DNA of 7,896 nt from Oscillospiraceae bacterium UBA1230. GTDB taxonomy: Bacteria > Bacillota > Clostridia > Oscillospirales > Oscillospiraceae. The stretch is from contig DBWU01000051.1 of assembly GCA_002309395.1 (NCBI GenBank), forward strand, positions 1,711 through 9,606, in the 5' to 3' direction. The notes below the pieces were generated by a model that saw nothing but the letters and a program-made list of their open reading frames with translations, ran no database searches and was not told the DNA's origin. This document shows positions 6,271-7,896 of this stretch, piece by piece. Numbering within the stretch: position 1 is the stretch's first letter; each line of letters opens with the position of its first letter. The translations under genes were made by a program, and so were the position numbers.

Positions 6271-7104
6271 TTACTTTTTCAAGGCGTACTCGATGAGAAA
6301 CGGCTCATCTTCCGACGGCTGATAGCGAAGAAGATCGCCGTCGCCCGGCATGATCAGAATGCTCTGTTCGCCGGTTCTGTTCCGAACGAGGACCTGCTTT
6401 CCGTTGTGGGGATTGACACGGTAGGCGCGGAATTCCCGCGCCAGTTTTATTTGAAAAGACGATGCTTTCGTATCGTCGCAATTCGCGTTTTGATACAGTA
6501 GATAGCGGTTGTTCTCCTCATCGGCAAACTCGCCGATCACAAGGCCTTCCGGCAGTTCCTGCCCGGCAAGGATGCCGCCGCGCCCTATCTCACGGCGCCG
6601 CCCGGCAATTTGCGGATACCGTTTCTCCGTATCCGCGGCACAGTAGATGCCCGTATTTTTAAGCGCCATCAGCGTTCTTCCGTACTGCTTCAGGCGGTAG
6701 TTCACGTCCTTTATGTAGTGGACCAGAGGCTCCGGCCGGGCGCCAAAGATCGCACGCTCGGACAGCAGGCTGTCGTACTTCACTTCCCGTGCGCCGCTCA
6801 AAACGGCAAAAAACACGTCCCGCCGCAGTTGCTCCGGCGTGCGCGCCTTTGACAGGGAAACGACCGGGACGCGAGGATCGGGGGCGTTATCCGTAAACAC
6901 ACATTCTATGCCCGTTTCAAGGCAGGCGCCGGCGATCTTCCCCGCTTCGAGGCGCTCCACGCCGTCTGCATACAGGCGATCCACGTACATGTCACCGCAG
7001 TTTTCCAAACTGCGGCGCAGATGCCTCGCTTTTCGATACACGGTGGAAATGAGGAAACGGTCCTGCCCATCGGCAGGCTTACGGTACGCGATTTTCGTGT
7101 TCAT
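6271..7104 (-). CDS. Internally deleted paralogue of the adjacent glycoside-hydrolase-like protein
   Basis: This 277-residue protein aligns with the following gene at both ends but lacks the middle. QDRFLIS (14-20) matches QDRFIIS (20-26). Residues 39-73, ending CVFTDN, match 55-87, ending GIFQDW. TPEQLRRDVFFAVLSGAREV (89-108) then matches TPEKLTMQAFNVLLHGGKAV (249-268). The rest follows through YGRTLMAL against WGKTLMAL, GEFADEENNRYLL against GELSDSEGNRYLF, and FLIEYAL against FFIDYAL. About 160 partner residues are replaced by about 15, removing strands 4 to 7 with WDEP and the strand 7 acidic site. It can hardly be a glycosidase by itself. The frame is intact, the ribosome site AAAGGA (7117-7112) is well placed, and divergence from the partner is large, so it seems maintained rather than freshly broken. 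It could be a regulatory or binding subunit, or a slowly decaying copy. First gene of the operon. Confidence 0.78.
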   Translation of the reverse strand: MNTKIAYRKPADGQDRFLISTVYRKARHLRRSLENCGDMYVDRLYADGVERLEAGKIAGACLETGIECVFTDNAPDPRVPVVSLSKARTPEQLRRDVFFAVLSGAREVKYDSLLSERAIFGARPEPLVHYIKDVNYRLKQYGRTLMALKNTGIYCAADTEKRYPQIAGRRREIGRGGILAGQELPEGLVIGEFADEENNRYLLYQNANCDDTKASSFQIKLAREFRAYRVNPHNGKQVLVRNRTGEQSILIMPGDGDLLRYQPSEDEPFLIEYALKK

Positions 7105-7142
7105 GGCATATTCCTTTGCATCATTTCGATCGGCAAATGCAG

Positions 7143-7188
7143 GCGTACTCCGGCCTCCGGATGTATCTCTCCCTCGGCCGGAGTACGC
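7143..7188. repeat. Perfect 13-bp inverted repeat with 20-nt loop upstream of the operon
   Basis: GCGTACTCCGGCC (7143-7155) is exactly complementary to GGCCGGAGTACGC (7176-7188). In the minus-strand transcript this stem would end 38 nt before the ATG at 7104. No T-run follows on either strand, so it is not a standard terminator. It may be a leader-RNA structure or an operator. The loop is long for a typical dimeric repressor site. Confidence 0.85.
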
Positions 7189-7199
7189 GGTGCTTTCGC

Positions 7200-7232
7200 T
7201 TTAGCCGCTCAATCTATCTTGCGGCGGCTAAA
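7200..7232. repeat. 9-bp inverted repeat between the PHP gene and the operon
   Basis: TTTAGCCGC (7200-7208) pairs with GCGGCTAAA (7224-7232), with a 15-base loop. It lies 31 bp after the PHP gene stop. The T-rich stretch on the minus strand precedes the stem rather than following it, so a normal intrinsic terminator is not seen. It may end or stabilise the PHP transcript in another way. The function is unknown. Confidence 0.65.
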
Positions 7233-7263
7233 AATGCTTCTTCTTTTTGTTCCCTATTGTTCC

Positions 7264-7896
7264 TTAGTCAGCGTTCCAGATGGGGTTGCCGACGGCAACG
7301 CGGGATCTCGTGTAGCAATCCACCACGACTACGCGGTAGAAGGCGCTGGAGGAATCCGCGTCGAAAGCGAGTTCCGCGCCGGAACCGACGCTTCCGTCAT
7401 TATTGACCGTCAGCTTCACGCTGTGTACAACACCCTTGTCGCTGATCACGTCCAGACGGTAGTTGTGGCTCAGATCGTTGGCGAGCGCATGGATCTGCGT
7501 CACGTCCACCACCACGCGCTGACCGGCAAAGCTGCACGTGCCGCCCATGGCGGTGTTGCCTACGCACATTTTAACACCTGCGGCACCCGCTGTAAAGTCT
7601 CCGACGCTAAGTTGATCGATCAGATACCCCTTATTGGCGGCGGCGGCAGACGCACCGTAGACGCTGGTGAGACACGTGTTCTCAAGATCACGGTGTCCGT
7701 CCGTGCCGGCGCAGGCATACAGCTTGGCGCCGCTTGCCAGCAATTCCTTCCAGGTGGAATAGAGGTGGTTATCCGTGCTGTGACCGGCGTAGATGATCTC
7801 AAGACCGATACCGTCCACACCGAAATTGAAGTTCACAGCCGCATCGCTATTGTCTCCGCTGGTGGAGTACAGGTGGGGCAGTACGAAGAATCCGCC
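7264..7896 (-). CDS. PHP-domain metal-dependent hydrolase (CehA-like), C-terminal part; 5' end outside window
   Basis: The reading frame is open to the window edge. The 210 visible residues end at TAA. GGFFVLPHLYS (1-11) matches the PHP motif carrying a metal-binding His (H8). IGLEIIYAG (30-38) and the following WKELLASGAKLYACAGTDGH (49-68) lead to D65-x-H67, the last PHP metal motif. The tail, with FYRVVVVDCYTRSRVAVGNPIWN (near 186-208), is the beta-rich extension common in CehA-type PHP proteins, which often end in 'SNPIW'-like sequence. These proteins bind two or three metal ions and hydrolyse phosphoester or other ester bonds; the substrate is unknown here. The missing 5' part should hold the first two PHP motifs and any signal peptide or further domains. 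An apparent internal GTG at 7836 is only a Val codon within the domain. Confidence 0.8.
   Translation of the reverse strand, partial: GGFFVLPHLYSTSGDNSDAAVNFNFGVDGIGLEIIYAGHSTDNHLYSTWKELLASGAKLYACAGTDGHRDLENTCLTSVYGASAAAANKGYLIDQLSVGDFTAGAAGVKMCVGNTAMGGTCSFAGQRVVVDVTQIHALANDLSHNYRLDVISDKGVVHSVKLTVNNDGSVGSGAELAFDADSSSAFYRVVVVDCYTRSRVAVGNPIWNAD

Noticed and set aside
6271..7104. Short paralogue called as a pseudogene
   Set aside because: No stop or frameshift interrupts it, both conserved ends are intact, and the ribosome site is good. An in-frame internal deletion in an intact gene is the better description.
7105..7263. Sigma-A promoter for the minus-strand operon
   Set aside because: No pair of -35 and -10 boxes with correct spacing was found. 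Weak candidates such as TTGCCG with GAATAT match too poorly to report.

Overview
The window looks like a chromosomal segment from a GC-rich anaerobic Firmicute, most likely an Oscillospiraceae/Ruminococcaceae-like clostridium. Pointers are strong AGGAGG-type ribosome binding sites, intrinsic hairpin terminators, a sigma-A promoter with an extended -10, an FMN riboswitch in front of a RibU-type ECF substrate-binding component, and protein families common in gut clostridia. No tRNA, rRNA, CRISPR array or insertion sequence is visible. The taxonomic placement is inference.

Left part, plus strand (1-2053). The window opens inside an FMN riboswitch aptamer, of which only the 3' half is present. 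Its expression platform leads into ribU, the riboflavin-uptake S component. An intrinsic terminator closes that unit. A few bases later a sigma-A promoter, overlapped by a small palindrome, drives a monocistronic Y-family DNA polymerase IV gene (dinB). A hairpin terminator with A and T flanks lies between dinB and the convergent operon and can serve both strands.

Middle and right part, minus strand (7104 down to 2144). Four closely packed genes form one apparent operon. In transcription order they are: a 277-residue protein that is an internally deleted paralogue of the next gene; a 443-residue TIM-barrel, glycoside-hydrolase-like protein with a YVWDEP motif; an N-acyl-D-amino-acid deacylase; and alanine racemase (alr). 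Gaps are 16 bp, -4 bp (ATGA) and about 23 bp, so translation is probably coupled. No signal peptides are seen, so the pathway is probably cytoplasmic. The working idea (inference) is a small catabolic unit: a glycosidase-like protein acts on an imported conjugate, the deacylase frees a D-amino acid, and the racemase feeds D-Ala to the L pool or to peptidoglycan synthesis. Racemase may alternatively be only the housekeeping gene placed last in the operon.

Right edge, minus strand (7264-7896). This is the C-terminal part of a PHP-domain metal-dependent hydrolase of the CehA type, whose 5' end lies outside the window. The 159-bp gap between it and the operon holds two clear inverted repeats, one a perfect 13-bp stem, and no recognisable T-tract terminator or convincing promoter. 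The most unusual items are the gutted paralogue pair with its D-amino-acid neighbours, and the compact riboswitch platform in which one hairpin appears to be both terminator and Shine-Dalgarno sequestering stem.
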